A DNA stretch of 64,000 bases. Origin: Streptomyces cinnabarinus (GTDB lineage: Bacteria > Actinomycetota > Actinomycetes > Streptomycetales > Streptomycetaceae). Below are positions 34,301-43,407 of the stretch, in pieces (positions within the stretch are counted from its first letter, which is position 1; every line of letters starts with the position of its first letter). Position numbers and translations under genes: made by a program. The DNA lies in NCBI RefSeq assembly GCF_027270315.1, contig NZ_CP114413.1, positions 1,364,001-1,428,000 of the forward strand, read 5' to 3'. The notes under the pieces are model-generated. The model had not been told where the DNA came from, made no database searches, and saw nothing but the letters and a program-made list of their open reading frames with translations.

Positions 34301-35872
34301 ATGTCACACCGTCCGTTCGGCCGCCGCAGCGTTCTGCGCGGCTCGCTCGCCGCCTCCGCGGCCCTGACCCTGCCCGCCGCGCTCGGCGCCGCGCCCGCGT
34401 TCGCCCTGTCCGGGCGGCCCAAGGCGGGCTGGGGCGTGCAGACCGGCGATGTGACGACCGACTCGGGCCTGGTGTGGGTCCGCTCCGACCGGCCCGCCCG
34501 GATGATCGTCGAGACATCGGCCACCGAGTCCTTCCGCAACCCCCGCAGATGGCACGGCCCGCTGCTCGGCGCGGACACCGACTTCACCGGCACGACCAGG
34601 CTGCGCGGACTGCCCTCGGGCGAGCAGATCCACTACCGCGTGCTGCTCGCCGACCCCGACGACCCGCGCCGCACCGGCGAGCCGGTGACCGGCACCTTCC
34701 GCACCGCGTCCGCCAAGCGGCGGCACGGCGTCCGCTTCCTCTGGTCCGGCGACCTCGCCGGGCAGGGCTGGGGCATCAACCCCGAGCTCGGCGGCTACCG
34801 CATCTACGACACGATGGCCGGACTCGACCCGGACTTCTTCCTGTGCAGCGGTGACAACGTCTACGCCGACGGCCCGATCACCGGGACCGTGACCCTGCCC
34901 GACGGCCGGACCTGGCGGAACATCACCACCGAGGAGAAGTCGAAGGTCGCCGAGACGCTCGCGGAGTTTCGCGGCAACTTCCGCTACAACCTGCTCGACG
35001 AGAACCTGCGCGCCTTCAATGCCCAGGTCCCCTCGATCATCCAGTGGGACGACCACGAGGTCACCAACAACTGGTACCCGGGCGAGATCCTCGGCGATGC
35101 CCGCTACACCGAGAAGAACGTCGACGTGCTCGCCGCCCGCGCCCGGCAGGCGTTCTCGGAGTACTACCCCATCTCCACGCTGCGCCGCCCCGACGGCCGG
35201 GTCCACCGGGTCCAGCACCACGGGCCGCTGCTGGACGTGTTCGTGCTCGACATGCGCACGTACCGCAACGCGAACTCTCCCGACAACCAGACCACCGACC
35301 CGGTCGGCATCCTCGGCCGCGAGCAGCTGGAGTGGCTCAAGCGTGAGCTGTCCCGGTCGCGGGCGGTGTGGAAGGTGATCGCCGCCGACATGCCGATCGG
35401 CCTGGTGGTGCCGGACGGCGGCGACGGCAAGCCGCACATCGAGGCGGTCGCCCAGGGCGACCCGGGCGCGCCGCTCGGCCGGGAGCTCCAGATCGCCGAA
35501 CTGCTGCGGTTCATCAAGCACCGCAGGATCACCGGCACGGTGTGGCTGACCGCCGATGTCCACTACACCTCGGCCCAGCACTACCAGCCCTCCCGGGCCG
35601 CGTTCACCGACTTCGAGCCGTTCTGGGAGTTCGTCTCGGGTCCGCTCAACGCCGGTGGCTTCCCGGCCAACGCGCTCGACAGCACCTTCGGCCCGGAGCG
35701 GGTGTTCCTGAAGGCCCCGACCGTCGCCAACGTCTCCCCCGCCGAGGGCTACCAGTTCTTCGGCGAGGTCGACATCGACGGGGACAGCGGGGAGCTGACG
35801 GTACGGCTGCGCGAGCAGGACGGCACCGTGCTGTTCACGCAGGTCCTCCAGCCGGGGCGGGTCGGCCAGTAG
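34301..35872 (+). CDS. PhoD-like alkaline phosphatase, Tat-exported
   Basis: This 523-residue protein has a twin-arginine signal peptide (HRPFGRRSVLRGSLAASAAL). A short beta-sandwich N-terminal domain follows at about 45-140, then a PhoD metallophosphatase domain with WSGDLAGQGWG, CSGDNVYADG, the metal-binding QWDDHEVTNNW and WLTADVHYTSA. PhoD enzymes are Ca2+/Fe-dependent secreted phosphodiesterase/phosphatases used for phosphate scavenging. TGGAGG lies 7 nt before the ATG. I see no clear PHO box in the 121 bp upstream. Confidence 0.92.
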   Translation: MSHRPFGRRSVLRGSLAASAALTLPAALGAAPAFALSGRPKAGWGVQTGDVTTDSGLVWVRSDRPARMIVETSATESFRNPRRWHGPLLGADTDFTGTTRLRGLPSGEQIHYRVLLADPDDPRRTGEPVTGTFRTASAKRRHGVRFLWSGDLAGQGWGINPELGGYRIYDTMAGLDPDFFLCSGDNVYADGPITGTVTLPDGRTWRNITTEEKSKVAETLAEFRGNFRYNLLDENLRAFNAQVPSIIQWDDHEVTNNWYPGEILGDARYTEKNVDVLAARARQAFSEYYPISTLRRPDGRVHRVQHHGPLLDVFVLDMRTYRNANSPDNQTTDPVGILGREQLEWLKRELSRSRAVWKVIAADMPIGLVVPDGGDGKPHIEAVAQGDPGAPLGRELQIAELLRFIKHRRITGTVWLTADVHYTSAQHYQPSRAAFTDFEPFWEFVSGPLNAGGFPANALDSTFGPERVFLKAPTVANVSPAEGYQFFGEVDIDGDSGELTVRLREQDGTVLFTQVLQPGRVGQ

Positions 35873-35919
35873 GCGCCCAACCCCGCCTGGCGAACAGCGT
35901 TTCCGCAGGCCAGGGCCGA

Positions 35920-35942
35920 TTGTCAGTGGTCGCGTCTACGGT
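35920..35942 (+). promoter_or_regulatory. Exact RecA-NDp/PafBC-type promoter motif before the SWIM operon
   Basis: TTGTCAGTG (35920-35928), an 8-nt spacer and TACGGT (35937-35942) match tTGTCRgtg-N8-TAnnnT at every defined position. The ATG follows after 6 nt and there is no Shine-Dalgarno, so the mRNA is probably leaderless. In mycobacteria this motif drives RecA-independent DNA-damage induction through PafBC. Activity in this organism is inferred. Confidence 0.6.
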
Positions 35943-35948
35943 TTTTCC

Positions 35949-37373
35949 ATGACGCGATCACTGCTGGCAGTGGCCTATCGCCGACCCTCCGTGCTGGAGT
36001 CCGCAGCGGACGGCCGACGCCTGGGCCTGGAGACCTCACGGGGTGCGACGCCGAACGGCGCCGCCGACAACCCCCGCTTCTTCGCCGGGTTCCTGACGAG
36101 CCCTCAGGCGGCTTCCGCCGGGCTGCTGGCGGTGGCCGACGTGGCGGCGGCCCGCTACTACCAGCGGCAACTGCGCGCCTCCCTGGACCCGGTGGTCACC
36201 GGCAACGGCGACCGGCTGCGCCTGGAGTCGTTCTCCGGCTGCGGCGGGGTGTACGCCCGCCTGGACGTGCTGACGGCGGGCCTCGACGGCGACGAGGTGG
36301 GCCACGGCACGACGAACGTGGACGTGAACAACCCCCTGCGAGAAGCGCTGTCGAGGATCGGCACGGACGATCCGCTGCACCTGCGCGTCGGACCCGACGA
36401 GCTGGCGGTGACCACGCTCGACGGCCCGGTGGTGGAGAAGAAGGTGCCGCTCCCGGACCGCTGGCTGCGGGGCTTCGCGGAGTCGCAGGTGATCGCGGCG
36501 GGCTTCGACCTGCGCGCCGAACTGCCCGCGGCGGAGGCGGTGCGGTTCCTGCGCGCCCTGCCGAAGGCCGGAGCGCGCGGCGCCTCGGGAGGTCCGCGCT
36601 GGCTGGTCCCGTCGGGGCGCGGACTGCGCCCGACCACCCGGGCGGTGCCCGGCGCGGTCTGTCTGCCGGGCCCCGAGCGGCTGATCGCGCTCCAGCGGGC
36701 ACTGCGGCACGCGACGGCCCTGCGGGTGTACGGACCCGCGGTCGGCGCGGGCTCGGCGGCGACCGCGAGCGCCTGGGAGCTGGTGCTGCCGGGCATGCGG
36801 CTCACCCTCACCCTGTCCCCCGACGTTTCGCGGGGCTTCTCCGGCGAGGGCGGTGTCCTCGCCGCGCTCGCCACCGACGAGGCCGCCGAGGACGCGGAAC
36901 TGGTCTCGGTGCTCCTCGCCTGGGAGCCGCGGATCGACATCACCGACCTGGCCGCCGCCTCGGGCCTGACCGCCGAACGCGTCCGGGCGGCCCTGGTCCG
37001 CCTCGGCACCTCGGGCCGGGTCGGCTACGACACCGCGGAGGCGGCCTACTTCCACCGGGAGCTGCCGTACGACTCCGCACGCGTGGAGCGGCACAACCCC
37101 AGACTGCGCTCCGCGCGGGAGCTGGTGGCGGCGGGCGCGGTCGCCCTGGACGGCCCGCTCGGTACGGTGACCGCCGAGGACGGCCATGTGCACCGGGTGC
37201 GGGACGAGGCGGGGGTGCTCAGCTGCACCTGCCTGTGGTGGGCGAAGTACCGGGGCGGGCGCGGGCCCTGCAAGCACGCGCTTGCGGTGCGGATGGTGCG
37301 GCGGGGAGCCGCGGCCGAAGGGGACACGGGGACGCCAGCGGTCATGGCGCGAGTCGACGGGGGTGTGCGATGA
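35949..37373 (+). CDS. SWIM zinc-finger domain protein
   Basis: This 474-residue protein is unrecognised for most of its length but ends in a SWIM zinc finger with ligands Cys426, Cys428, Cys441 and His443 (SCTCLWWAKYRGGRGPCKH). A winged-helix-like segment lies near 330-365 (DITDLAAASGLTAERVRAALVRLGTSGRVGYD). SWIM domains bind DNA or proteins. The E. coli relative YehQ is encoded with MolR/YehI and MoxR-VWA genes, which are not seen here. The stop overlaps the start of the next gene (ATGA), so the two are co-translated. The promoter is a DNA-damage-type motif 6 nt before the ATG. Confidence 0.8.
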   Translation: MTRSLLAVAYRRPSVLESAADGRRLGLETSRGATPNGAADNPRFFAGFLTSPQAASAGLLAVADVAAARYYQRQLRASLDPVVTGNGDRLRLESFSGCGGVYARLDVLTAGLDGDEVGHGTTNVDVNNPLREALSRIGTDDPLHLRVGPDELAVTTLDGPVVEKKVPLPDRWLRGFAESQVIAAGFDLRAELPAAEAVRFLRALPKAGARGASGGPRWLVPSGRGLRPTTRAVPGAVCLPGPERLIALQRALRHATALRVYGPAVGAGSAATASAWELVLPGMRLTLTLSPDVSRGFSGEGGVLAALATDEAAEDAELVSVLLAWEPRIDITDLAAASGLTAERVRAALVRLGTSGRVGYDTAEAAYFHRELPYDSARVERHNPRLRSARELVAAGAVALDGPLGTVTAEDGHVHRVRDEAGVLSCTCLWWAKYRGGRGPCKHALAVRMVRRGAAAEGDTGTPAVMARVDGGVR

Positions 37374-39991
37374 GTTCGCTGATGGACGCGGTGCGGGCGG
37401 GGCGGATCGCCGAGGTGGTGAATCTGCTCGACGGGATGACGGACAGTGAACGGCGGTTGTGCGTACCCGAGTTGAAGGCACTGCGCAAGGAGCTGGGCGC
37501 GGACCGCTGGAGCGAACGGGGGCGCCGGGTCCTGCCCTCCCTACATCTGGCCGGGGCGGCCTGCCAGACCGGTGCGGCGGCCGTGGCGACCTGGGTGGGG
37601 GCCACCGATTTCCTCTGGGCGCCGGCGTCCCCGAAGCGGCTGATCGACATCCTCGCCGACCGGGACCTCGACTGGATCGCCGATGTGACGCACCGGCTCG
37701 CGCGGCGTCCGACGAGCGCCCGCGTGCCCTTCGAGCTGATGACCGGCCTGGTCCAGCTCTCCGCCTGTCCGGTGCCGACGACGGACGCCTATGTGCAGGG
37801 CTGGCTGATGCATGTCAGCGGCGACTGGGCACGCGTGGGCTCGCTCGCTGACCGGCTGCGTCAGGAGCCGCGGCTGGCGGAGCTGGTGGCGGCACTGTTC
37901 GAGATCGACGACATCGGCCAGACCTTCGGCTGGGTGGCCGGCGACGGCCGCAACAGTTGGCCCGCCTCCCTCACCCGGCTCGCCGAGGAAGGCGCCCTGG
38001 ACCGCAAGTCGCTGCTGGACGGCTGCGTGGCCCGTCTGCTGCGGGGCGGCCGACCGGCCGATGTCCGGGTGTTCCTGCGACTGTTGCAGGCGCTGGCCCC
38101 GACCACCGAGGAGCAGCGGGAGCGGGTGGCCGACTGGACGGCGCTGGCCGCGGACGCCGCCTCGCCGGTCGCCGCGTACGCCCAGACGCTGCTCGCCGGA
38201 CTCGCGGTGACCGGTGAACTGCCACCGCGCCGACTGGCCGAGATGTCCGAGGCGGTGCTGTTCCGCCCCGAGAAGACACTGGTCCGGGCCCAGCTCGTGC
38301 TGCTGGGCAAGGTCCTCGCCCAGGACGCGTCCGGCGCCGACACCCTGCTGCCCGCCCTGTCCCAGGCCCTCGGGCACCCGGACTCCGAGATGCAGGAGCG
38401 CGCGGTCAAGCTGGTGGAGCGGCACGCGTCGAAGGTCAGTGAGCAGGGAGTGCGGGACGAACTCTCCGCCGCCGCGGAACAGCTCTCGCCCGTGCTCCGG
38501 TCCCGGGTGGCCGAAGCCCTGGGCGTGGTCCGGGAAGCGGCGCAGGAGTACGAGGAGATCCTGCCGCCGGTCCCGATGCCCGTGCGGCTGGCGCCCGCCC
38601 CGCCCTCGGCTGCCGAACTCGCCGAGGAGGTCGGCGCGTTGCTGGCCGCAGGCGATGACGTGAGCGCCTTCGAGCGCACCCTGGACGGCCTCGTCCGCCA
38701 CGCCCACAGCGATCCGGACACACTGCGGCGGGCCCTGGAGCCGGTGGCGAGCCGCCTACCCTGGTCGGCGGCGGACACGGTCCATCCGAACGACTTCTAC
38801 GGCCACCGCCATCTGGAGCTCGTCCTCGCCGCCGTGCTGAGGAAGACACCGCCCGAGAGCTACCACGCCCCGCTCCAGGACCCGCTGTCGGTGGGGGGCT
38901 GTGTGCACAGTCCCCTCGGACGGGCCTTCAATGCCCGTATCTGGGAGATCGCGCGCCGCGTCCGCGCCGACCCGCCGCCCTTCCTCCTCTCCACGCCCAC
39001 CTGGCACACCGGACTGATCGAACCGGAGGTGCTGGTCGACCGGCTCGATGTGTACCGCGCGGCGGATGTCCGGGTCATCGCCGCCGACTTCGCGCAGGCA
39101 CTGCTCCGGGTCCGGCGCCAGGACCGGGCGGCGTCCGTGGCGGCCGCCGAGCGTGCGGCGGCCCTGGACACGCCCGAGGGGACACGGCTCGCCCAGTGGC
39201 TGACCGCGGACGGCCCGGCCCTGCCGACGGCACGACGGCGCGTCGCGGGCCCCCGCGTCCTGCTGGAGTTCGGCGAACTCGACGAGCTGCAGCGGGACTT
39301 CCCGCCGGACTTCCACCCGCTGGGCAGACCGGTGACCGTCTACGGTGACCGCTGGCACTGCTACCACTGGGACGGCGGCCTGCGTCCGCACTGGTCGGCC
39401 CTGCTGCCCGAGCGGCCCGAACTGATCGCGGTGCGGCTGCTGCGGGACCTCTCGGACATCGCGATCGACAACGACCGGGGCGCCGCGGAGATCCTCCCCC
39501 GGCTCGCCGAGTCCGGCGGCGAGGCGGGCCCCGCCCTGCATCTGGGCGTGGCGTACGGGCTCGGCGCGCGGCACGAGGAGGACCGGCTCGCCGCCGTGGA
39601 CGCCGTGCTGGTGCTGGCGGCGCGTGGGCAGCTCGACGCGGAGCGGCTCGGTACGGACCTAGGGGAACTGGTGGGCAGCGGGGCGGTCAAGCCGTCGCGG
39701 CTGGTGGAGTCGGTGCGGACAGCCGCGGCCACCGGGGCGAGCGCCACGGTCTGGGAGATACTCAGGCACACCCTGCCCGCGCTGCTCGCCGACCAGTCCG
39801 GCGAACGACCGGCCACACCACCGCGCGGGCTTCCCGATCTGCTCGCCGTGGCCGCGGACTGCGCCGAGCGGTCCGGCGCACGGGGCGACGTGCCGCATCT
39901 GTCCCGGACGGCGGACCGGCGTGGCTCCTCCCGGCTGCTCGCCCAGGCCCGTCGGCTGCGCAGCACGCTGGTCGCGGAGGTGGCCGCCTGA
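37370..39991 (+). CDS. Large DUF6493-like helical-repeat protein
   Basis: This 873-residue soluble protein is almost wholly alpha-helical. The N-terminus (VVNLLDGMTDSERRLCVPELKALRKEL) resembles actinobacterial DUF6493 proteins. HEAT-like repeats are visible around 310-400 (HPDSEMQERAVKLVERHASKV) and a WHCYHWDGGLRPHW aromatic segment near 665. There is no enzyme motif I recognise. It is translationally coupled to the SWIM protein, with which it probably forms a complex; the arrangement recalls SWIM-MolR pairings. The family assignment is from memory and moderately sure. Confidence 0.75.
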   Translation: MSSLMDAVRAGRIAEVVNLLDGMTDSERRLCVPELKALRKELGADRWSERGRRVLPSLHLAGAACQTGAAAVATWVGATDFLWAPASPKRLIDILADRDLDWIADVTHRLARRPTSARVPFELMTGLVQLSACPVPTTDAYVQGWLMHVSGDWARVGSLADRLRQEPRLAELVAALFEIDDIGQTFGWVAGDGRNSWPASLTRLAEEGALDRKSLLDGCVARLLRGGRPADVRVFLRLLQALAPTTEEQRERVADWTALAADAASPVAAYAQTLLAGLAVTGELPPRRLAEMSEAVLFRPEKTLVRAQLVLLGKVLAQDASGADTLLPALSQALGHPDSEMQERAVKLVERHASKVSEQGVRDELSAAAEQLSPVLRSRVAEALGVVREAAQEYEEILPPVPMPVRLAPAPPSAAELAEEVGALLAAGDDVSAFERTLDGLVRHAHSDPDTLRRALEPVASRLPWSAADTVHPNDFYGHRHLELVLAAVLRKTPPESYHAPLQDPLSVGGCVHSPLGRAFNARIWEIARRVRADPPPFLLSTPTWHTGLIEPEVLVDRLDVYRAADVRVIAADFAQALLRVRRQDRAASVAAAERAAALDTPEGTRLAQWLTADGPALPTARRRVAGPRVLLEFGELDELQRDFPPDFHPLGRPVTVYGDRWHCYHWDGGLRPHWSALLPERPELIAVRLLRDLSDIAIDNDRGAAEILPRLAESGGEAGPALHLGVAYGLGARHEEDRLAAVDAVLVLAARGQLDAERLGTDLGELVGSGAVKPSRLVESVRTAAATGASATVWEILRHTLPALLADQSGERPATPPRGLPDLLAVAADCAERSGARGDVPHLSRTADRRGSSRLLAQARRLRSTLVAEVAA

Positions 39992-40181
39992 CGTAGTCCC
40001 CTGGGCCGTTGGTCCTACACCACGGCGTGGACGTGGGCGGGCGGAACCAGGACGGGAAACCTGGTCGTGCGGCGCCCGCAACACGACCGTAAAGGAAGCG
40101 ACAAAAGGTGCAGAAGCGATCTTTACCGCCCGGTCACAAAGCGTTCGTGATCACGCAACACCGTTCCTTCACAGTGGCTGC

Positions 40182-41603
40182 ATGAGTCGAGACATGTCTG
40201 ATGTGACGCGTGCGCGGCACGGTCGTCCCGTCCACCACTGGCGGCGGGACGTCATCGAACTCGCCGCGCTCTTCACGGCGGTGGCGGTGGCGGACGCCGT
40301 GGCCAACCTGGTCGGGCACGGCCCGGACGGGCCGGAACTGCTGCTGGTGTCGGCGGTGCTGCTGATCGCCACGGCCGCCTTCCACACCTGGTGGGCACGC
40401 CGCCACGGCCATGCGCCGCCGGCTGACGATACCGGCGCCCGGTCCGCCGTTGAGCGGCAGGCCGGGCCCGTGGAGCAGTCGGCACAGCCGTCGGAGGCCG
40501 CCTCCGGCGGGAGCACGCTGTGGCGGATGCGGACGACCGTGAAGGACGAACCGGGATCGCTGGCCGCGCTGTGCACGGCCCTCGCGGAGCGCCGGGTCGA
40601 CATCCTGAGCCTCCAGACGCATCCGCTGGGTGCCGGCACGGTCGACGAGTTCCTGCTCCGCGCTCCGGAAGAGCTCGCCGCGGCGGAGATCAGCCGCGCC
40701 GTCTCCCGGGCGGGCGGCACGAGCACCTGGATCGAACGCGCCGACGCCCACGACCTGGTGGACGCGCCGACCCGGGTGCTGGGCCTGGCCACCCGCACCG
40801 CCCTGGACGCGGCGGAAATGCCGCTCGCGCTGCGGCAGTTGCTGGGCCGCTGCACGATCCGCCAGCTCCCCGGCGCCCCGGTCGCCGGACGGGCGCCGGA
40901 GGGCGTGCCGGTGGAGGGCGTACTGGAGGACACCGTGATGCGGCTGCGGGCGCCGGAAGGCGGAGTGATCACCGTGGAGCGGCCGTATCTGCCGTTCACC
41001 CCGACCGAGTTCGCCCGGGCGCGCGCCCTGGTGGAGCTGGACGCGCGGCTCGGTCCGCGGGTTCCCTCCGGCGAGGACGTGCTGACGCTGCCGGAGGGCA
41101 ACGACATCACCGTGCGCCGGGCCGACACGGGCGATGTCGAGGCCGCGAAGGCCATGCACGAGCGGTGCTCGGCACGGACGCTGAGCATGCGGTACCACGG
41201 GCCGGTCGGCGATGCCGACCGCTACCTGAACCACCTCCTCAGTCCGCGGTTCGGGCGGACGCTCGCGGTGCAGACGGCGTCGGGGCGGATCGTCGGGCTC
41301 GGTCATCTGCTCTGGGACGGTGACGAGACCGAGGTCGCGCTGCTGGTCGAGGACGCGTGGCAGCGGCGTGGGATCGGCGCGGAGTTGCTCCGCAGGTTGG
41401 TGGGGATGGCTGTTGTTGCCGGGTGCGAGAGTGTGTACGCGGTGACGCAGGCTTCCAACACGGGGATGGTGGCCGCGATGCGAGGGTTGGGGCTTCCGCT
41501 CGACTATCAGATCGAGGAAGGGACTCTCGTCATCACGGCCCGGCTCGCCTCGGAGGTGCAGGTGCAGTCGGGTGTGGGGGAGCCTTCTCGCCGTCGGGGC
41601 TAG
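40182..41603 (+). CDS. Membrane-anchored ACT-like and GNAT fusion protein
   Basis: This 473-residue protein has two predicted membrane spans at about 18-65 (IELAALFTAVAVADAVANLV and LLLVSAVLLIATAAFHTWW) and a polar linker. An ACT-like domain follows at 113-190 (VKDEPGSLAALCTALAERRVDILSLQTHPLG), then a middle region and a C-terminal GNAT domain at 310-455 with VEDAWQRRGIGAELLRRLV. Such fusions suggest an acetyltransferase controlled by a small ligand, perhaps an amino acid. The ATG at 40182 lies 6 nt after a CACAGT hexamer with no Shine-Dalgarno; an ATG four codons later is possible. CGTGATCACG at 40146-40155 is a palindrome in its upstream region. The 190 bp before the gene otherwise hold only a weak hairpin (40046-40065). 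Confidence 0.82.
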   Translation: MSRDMSDVTRARHGRPVHHWRRDVIELAALFTAVAVADAVANLVGHGPDGPELLLVSAVLLIATAAFHTWWARRHGHAPPADDTGARSAVERQAGPVEQSAQPSEAASGGSTLWRMRTTVKDEPGSLAALCTALAERRVDILSLQTHPLGAGTVDEFLLRAPEELAAAEISRAVSRAGGTSTWIERADAHDLVDAPTRVLGLATRTALDAAEMPLALRQLLGRCTIRQLPGAPVAGRAPEGVPVEGVLEDTVMRLRAPEGGVITVERPYLPFTPTEFARARALVELDARLGPRVPSGEDVLTLPEGNDITVRRADTGDVEAAKAMHERCSARTLSMRYHGPVGDADRYLNHLLSPRFGRTLAVQTASGRIVGLGHLLWDGDETEVALLVEDAWQRRGIGAELLRRLVGMAVVAGCESVYAVTQASNTGMVAAMRGLGLPLDYQIEEGTLVITARLASEVQVQSGVGEPSRRRG

Positions 41604-42823
41604 TGGGTCATCGCGGGTGCGGGTTCGTTGTGGCTGGTCGCGCCCCGCGGCGGAGCCGCAGATCGATGCGGCCCCGCGCCCCTGACCGGTGCTGCCCCCA
41701 GGGCGTTGTCCAGATCCGCCCAGAGGTCCTCCGCGTCCTCCAGGCCCACCGACATGCGCAGCAAGCCGTCGCTCACCCCGGCGTCCCTTCGGTCGCCCGC
41801 GTCCACTATGCGGTGGCTGATCGACGCCGGGTGCTGGATCAGGGTGTCGACGCTACCGAGGCTGACCGCCGGGGTGATCAGGCGGACTGCGGCGATTACC
41901 TCGTGGGGGTCTCCCGCCACCTCGAAGGCGACCATCGCGCCGCCGATGCTCGGGTAGTGGACCCGGGTCACTCGCGGATCGGCGGCCAGGCGGGCGGCCA
42001 GGTCGGCCGCGGTCGCCGAGGCCGCGCGGACCCGGACCGGGAGTGTCGACAGGCCGCGCAGCAGGAGGTAGCCGGCCAGCGGGTGCAGGACGCCGCCCGT
42101 GGCGAAGCGGATCTGGCGGAGGGTTCCGGCCAGTCCCTCGTCACAGGCCACGACGCCGGCCATCACGTCGCCGTGTCCGCCGAGGTACTTGGTGGCGCTG
42201 TGCAGCACCAGCCGTGCGCCCTGTTCGGCGGGGCGCTGGAGGACGGGGGTGGCGAAGGTGTTGTCCGCGAGGAGCGGGACCGAGCCGCAGGCGTGGGCGA
42301 CGGCCCGCAGGTCGACCTCGGCGAGGGTCGGGTTGGCCGGGGACTCGACCATCACCAGGCCGGTGTCGGGGCGCAGCGCGTCCGCGATTCCGGCCGGGTC
42401 GGTCCAGGTGACCTCCGAGCCGAGCAGGCCGGCGGTCAGGAGGTGGTCGCTGCAGCCGTACAGGGGGCGGACGGCGACCACATGGCGCAGGCCGATCGAG
42501 GCCCTGGCCAGCAGCACCGCGCTGAGCGCGGCCATGCCGCTGGCGAACGCCACCGCCGACTCGGTGCCCTCGAGACGCGCCAGGGCGGTCTCGAAGCGGG
42601 CGACGGTCGGATTGCCCAGTCGCGCGTAGACGGGCGGCCCGTCCGGATCGGCGCCGGTCTCGGCGAACGCGTCGATCCGGGCGGCCTCGGCGCGGCTGTC
42701 GTAGGACGGGTAGGTCGTGGACAGGTCGATCGGCGGGGCGTGCAGGCCAAGGGCTGCGAGGTCGTCGCGGCCGGCGTGCACGGCTTCGGTGGCCAGGGCT
42801 CTCGATCGCACAGGGGTCTCCAT
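41600..42823 (-). CDS. Cystathionine gamma-lyase family PLP enzyme
   Basis: This 407-residue protein belongs to the Cys/Met metabolism PLP family. The PLP lysine is Lys212 in LHSATKYLGGHGDV; other motifs are PPIDLSTTYPSYD, YARLGNPTVARFE, FASGMAALSAVL and MVESPANPTL. It could act as cystathionine gamma-lyase, gamma-synthase or methionine gamma-lyase, and sequence alone does not decide. The start ATG at 42823 gives the standard N-terminus. It is divergent from an Lrp/AsnC gene that probably regulates it. Its final bases overlap the stop of the convergent GNAT fusion by 4 nt. Confidence 0.9.
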   Translation of the reverse strand: METPVRSRALATEAVHAGRDDLAALGLHAPPIDLSTTYPSYDSRAEAARIDAFAETGADPDGPPVYARLGNPTVARFETALARLEGTESAVAFASGMAALSAVLLARASIGLRHVVAVRPLYGCSDHLLTAGLLGSEVTWTDPAGIADALRPDTGLVMVESPANPTLAEVDLRAVAHACGSVPLLADNTFATPVLQRPAEQGARLVLHSATKYLGGHGDVMAGVVACDEGLAGTLRQIRFATGGVLHPLAGYLLLRGLSTLPVRVRAASATAADLAARLAADPRVTRVHYPSIGGAMVAFEVAGDPHEVIAAVRLITPAVSLGSVDTLIQHPASISHRIVDAGDRRDAGVSDGLLRMSVGLEDAEDLWADLDNALGAAPVRGAGPHRSAAPPRGATSHNEPAPAMTH

Positions 42824-42871
42824 GGGCGGAAGAGTGAACGTCGACCGGGTCACAGGAATCGAACGCCGTGC

Positions 42872-42892
42872 TACGTTCGGCCAATGGCCGAA
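42872..42892 (+). promoter_or_regulatory. -10 element and palindrome over the Lrp start codon
   Basis: TACGTT (42872-42877) lies 6 nt before the ATG at 42884, suggesting a leaderless mRNA. TTCGGCC-AAT-GGCCGAA (42876-42892) is a perfect dyad that spans the transcription start and ATG. It is a candidate autoregulatory site for the Lrp protein. Confidence 0.45.
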
Positions 42893-43375
42893 TCTGTCGT
42901 ACTGGATCCGGTGGACCTTCATCTGCTGCGGCTGCTGCAGAACGACGCCCGGACGACGTACCGGGATCTCGCCGCGCAGGTCGGGGTCGCACCGTCGACC
43001 TGCCTCGACCGCGTGACCCGGCTGCGGCGGGCCGGGGTGATTCTCGGCCACCAGCTGCGGCTGGATCCGGCGAAGCTCGGGCGCGGGCTCCAGGCGCTGC
43101 TGTCCGTGCAGGTCAGGCCGCACCGACGGGAATTGGTGGGGCCGTTCGTGGAGCGGATCCGGGCGTTGCCGGAGTCGCTGACCGTCTTCCATCTCACCGG
43201 TCCCGACGACTATCTGGTCCATGTCGCGGTCGCGGACATGGCCGATCTCCAGCGTCTGGTGCTGGACGAGTTCACGGCCCATCGGGAAGTCGCGCGGGTG
43301 GAGACCAGGCTGATCTTCCAGCAGTGGGACTGCGGGCCCCTGCTCCCGCCTTCGCCCTCGGCTCAATCGGTGTGA
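42884..43375 (+). CDS. Lrp/AsnC family regulator
   Basis: This 163-residue regulator has an N-terminal helix-turn-helix (residues 8-55, LDPVDLHLLRLLQNDARTTYRDLAAQVGVAPSTCLDRVTRL) and a C-terminal RAM ligand-binding domain (70-150). It is divergent from a cystathionine gamma-lyase family gene, a recurrent pairing. Amino acids such as methionine or cysteine are plausible effectors, by inference. A palindrome overlaps its own start codon. Confidence 0.9.
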   Translation: MAESVVLDPVDLHLLRLLQNDARTTYRDLAAQVGVAPSTCLDRVTRLRRAGVILGHQLRLDPAKLGRGLQALLSVQVRPHRRELVGPFVERIRALPESLTVFHLTGPDDYLVHVAVADMADLQRLVLDEFTAHREVARVETRLIFQQWDCGPLLPPSPSAQSV

Positions 43376-43407
43376 CGCACGGTGGCCGTCGTACGAGGAT
43401 GGTCGCC

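Noticed and set aside
41357..42883. A long N-terminal extension of the Lrp gene that runs through the divergent gene
   Set aside because: The extension is antisense to a certain PLP enzyme, and the ATG at 42884 gives the normal Lrp N-terminus.
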